Part shown: in pieces, positions 5,556 to 6,412 of the stretch
Numbering within the stretch: the stretch's first letter is position 1
Layout: each line of letters starts with the position of its first letter
Notes under the pieces: model-generated
Database searches by the model: none
The model's input: the letters and a program-made list of their open reading frames with translations, nothing else
Told to the model about the DNA's origin: nothing
Assembly (NCBI GenBank): GCA_944385195.1
Contig: CALWWH010000003.1
Span: 1-6,412 of the forward strand
Origin: an uncultured Oscillospiraceae bacterium
GTDB taxonomy: Bacteria > Bacillota > Clostridia > Oscillospirales > Oscillospiraceae
DNA length: 6,412 bases
Direction: 5' to 3'
Translations under genes and position numbers: made by a program

Positions 5556-5966
5556 GTGATCTCTGTTCTGAAAGGGATTCTGGCTGAAAAATGGACGGAT
5601 GCAGTCGTGGTCGAATGCGGAGGGGTCGGATACTATGTCCGAACACCATACAATGTCAGTGCGGCATTGCCAGAGATCGGGCAAGAGGTTCGCCTGAAAA
5701 CGGCTATGATTTGTTCAAAAAATGATATTGCTATGGTTGGGTTTCTTGATGAGCAACAGCGCACCTGTTTCCAGCATCTGACCAGTGTCTCTGGCTGCGG
5801 AGTGAAGATCGGCCTTGCCATTCTGGGCTCATTTTCGCCAGGTCAGCTGTACCGTGCCATAGCAGAAAACAACGACACCGCCATTGCGAAGGTGAAAGGG
5901 GTCGGTAAGAAAACGGCGCAGCGCATCGTTCTGGAGCTGAAAGAAAAAATCAAGACTCTGGCGTAA
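5556..5966 (+). CDS. ruvA: RuvA, Holliday-junction-binding protein, truncated after domain II
   Basis: A GTG at 5556, 9 nt after AGAGG, yields MISVLKGILAEKW, the usual RuvA start. The frame stops at TAA (5964-5966) after 136 residues; normal RuvA has about 200. Domain I (1-62, OB fold) ends with CSKNDIAMVGF, where the RuvA acidic-pin position shows Asn-Asp instead of the usual Glu-Asp. Domain II (about 65-136) keeps two helix-hairpin-helix motifs, LTSVSGCGVKIGLAIL (75-90, diverged from the usual GVGPK) and VKGVGKKTAQRIVLELK (113-129). RuvA tetramers bind four-way DNA junctions, and RuvB docks on domain III, which is absent from this product. So it could bind junctions but should not load RuvB. 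It starts 13 nt after the regulator's stop, without a ruvB in view. It may be a second, decaying or specialised copy. Confidence 0.85.
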   Translation: MISVLKGILAEKWTDAVVVECGGVGYYVRTPYNVSAALPEIGQEVRLKTAMICSKNDIAMVGFLDEQQRTCFQHLTSVSGCGVKIGLAILGSFSPGQLYRAIAENNDTAIAKVKGVGKKTAQRIVLELKEKIKTLA

Positions 5967-6158
5967 GAGGAACTTCCTGAATCTTTCAAAGACAGTCGAG
6001 CTTCCGCAGCGGTGAATCACTCCACCCAGATGGCCATTGCCGCCTTGGTGAGCCTGGGCTTTAAGCGTAAGGATGCGGAAAATGCCGTTAACCAAGTCGA
6101 TCCGGCCCAGACTGTGGAACAAATCATTTCTGTCGCGCTACGAAAGCATTTGTCGTAG
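5967..6158 (+). pseudogene. ruvA: RuvA domain III remnant, in frame after the premature stop
   Basis: Reading on in the same frame past the TAA gives 63 codons to a TAG at 6156-6158. They begin EELPESFKDSRASAAVNHST and then show a clear RuvA domain III three-helix pattern, TQMAIAALVSLGFKRKDAEN (about codons 19-38) and TVEQIISVALRKHL near the end. With the stop codon counted as a residue, the whole frame is 200 codons, the length of intact RuvA. The stop is therefore a single nonsense codon (137) with no frameshift. Independent translation is possible only from weak starts (GTG 6012, ATG 6030) with no visible SD. Confidence 0.8.
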
Positions 6159-6349
6159 GGCACCTGCGGGTACATTCCGGTCCTCCACCGTCGTTCAGTT
6201 TGCCTGGACGAGTTAACCGCATAGTCATAACTAACGGCCGAGCCGTGTTCTGGGTAGGTTCTTAATAGGGCCTACTACCGTCATGGCCTCAAGACACATA
6301 TAAATCTATTCTATCTACATCACTCACCCCTCAGCTTGTAAACGGGCAA
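6159..6349. other. Gene-free stretch with small inverted repeats
   Basis: No credible gene or SD is visible on either strand here. Two possible hairpins stand close together: ACGGC-CGA-GCCGT (6234-6246) and GTAGG (6254-6258) with CCTAC (6271-6275), with a 12-nt loop. Neither has a T-run, so they are not convincing terminators. Base composition becomes more AT-rich from about 6290. The stretch could be the junction with an inserted element or an RNA-coding 3' region of the minus-strand frame beyond; I cannot identify it. Confidence 0.4.
6234..6275. repeat. Pair of adjacent short inverted repeats
   Basis: A 5-bp perfect stem with CGA loop (arms 6234-6238 and 6242-6246) is followed by a 5-bp stem (arms 6254-6258 and 6271-6275). 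CTACC at 6275-6279 can pair alternatively with GGTAG at 6253-6257. The arms are short and could occur by chance. Confidence 0.3.
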
Positions 6350-6412
6350 CTACCGTTCTAACGAAAGTTTTTCAATGCTTGAAATCAAAACTTCTTTATG
6401 GGGCATCTCCAC
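6350..6412 (-). CDS. Possible 3' end of a minus-strand gene entering from the right
   Basis: The minus strand is open from the window edge through 20 codons to a TAG at 6352-6350. The translation begins VEMPHKEVLISSIEKL and ends SLER. The other two minus frames carry stops in the same stretch. The composition is protein-like, but 20 codons are too few to be sure, and no family can be assigned. One guess is the tail of a mobile-element gene such as a TnpB-type protein; there is no motif that proves it. Confidence 0.25.
   Translation of the reverse strand: MEMPHKEVLISSIEKLSLER

Noticed and set aside
5964..5966. Recoding of TAA as a sense codon in ruvA
   Set aside because: Other genes in the window use TAA as their natural stop (for example the marR, first kinase-like and regulator genes), so a genome-wide reassignment is not supported.
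1..6412. CRISPR array, tRNA or rRNA genes
   Set aside because: No regularly spaced direct repeats, cloverleaf with a TTC arm or rRNA-like conserved stretch was seen on either strand.

Overview
The window looks like a chromosomal stretch from a gut-type Clostridia, most likely the Oscillospiraceae/Ruminococcaceae group. This is inferred from strong Gram-positive Shine-Dalgarno (SD) sequences (GGAGG/AAGGAG), GTG and TTG starts, balanced base composition, a Clostridia-style cytidylate-kinase-like family, and a MarR/flavoprotein pair. No RNA marker gene is present, so the placement is tentative.

Left part (1-1119): a divergent pair. A flavodoxin-fold iron-sulfur flavoprotein reads leftward out of the window, and a MarR-family regulator reads rightward. 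The 203-base gap holds two well-formed sigma-A-type promoters facing away from each other, plus an inverted repeat (AAAATGGAC / GTCCATTTT) covering the marR -10 box. This fits an autoregulated redox- or xenobiotic-responsive switch.

Middle part (1120-5542): a tight rightward gene run. It begins with a non-coding leader that can fold as a three-way junction and is followed by a perfect 13-bp hairpin with a T-run. That is the layout of a transcription attenuator or riboswitch-like control. Behind it come a cytidylate-kinase-like P-loop protein, a MATE efflux pump, two 30-residue small ORFs (the first a single-pass membrane peptide), a second cytidylate-kinase-like protein with a TTG start, an MgtC/SapB membrane protein, and an OmpR-type winged-helix protein with a degenerate receiver domain. 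Gaps are short, several genes overlap, and each SD lies close to or inside the preceding gene, so co-transcription and translational coupling are likely. I see no internal terminator after 1239.

Right part (5543-6412): a ruvA-like gene starts 13 bases after the regulator. It is broken by an in-frame TAA exactly between domain II and domain III, and the domain III reading frame survives intact after the stop. No ruvB follows in the window. After ruvA the sequence changes character: 190 bases with small inverted repeats and no gene, then a 20-codon open frame on the minus strand running off the right edge, possibly the end of another gene or mobile element.

The most unusual points are the attenuator-like leader, the pairing of two cytidylate-kinase-like paralogues with a MATE pump and nested small ORFs, the phosphorylation-site-less regulator, and the split RuvA.
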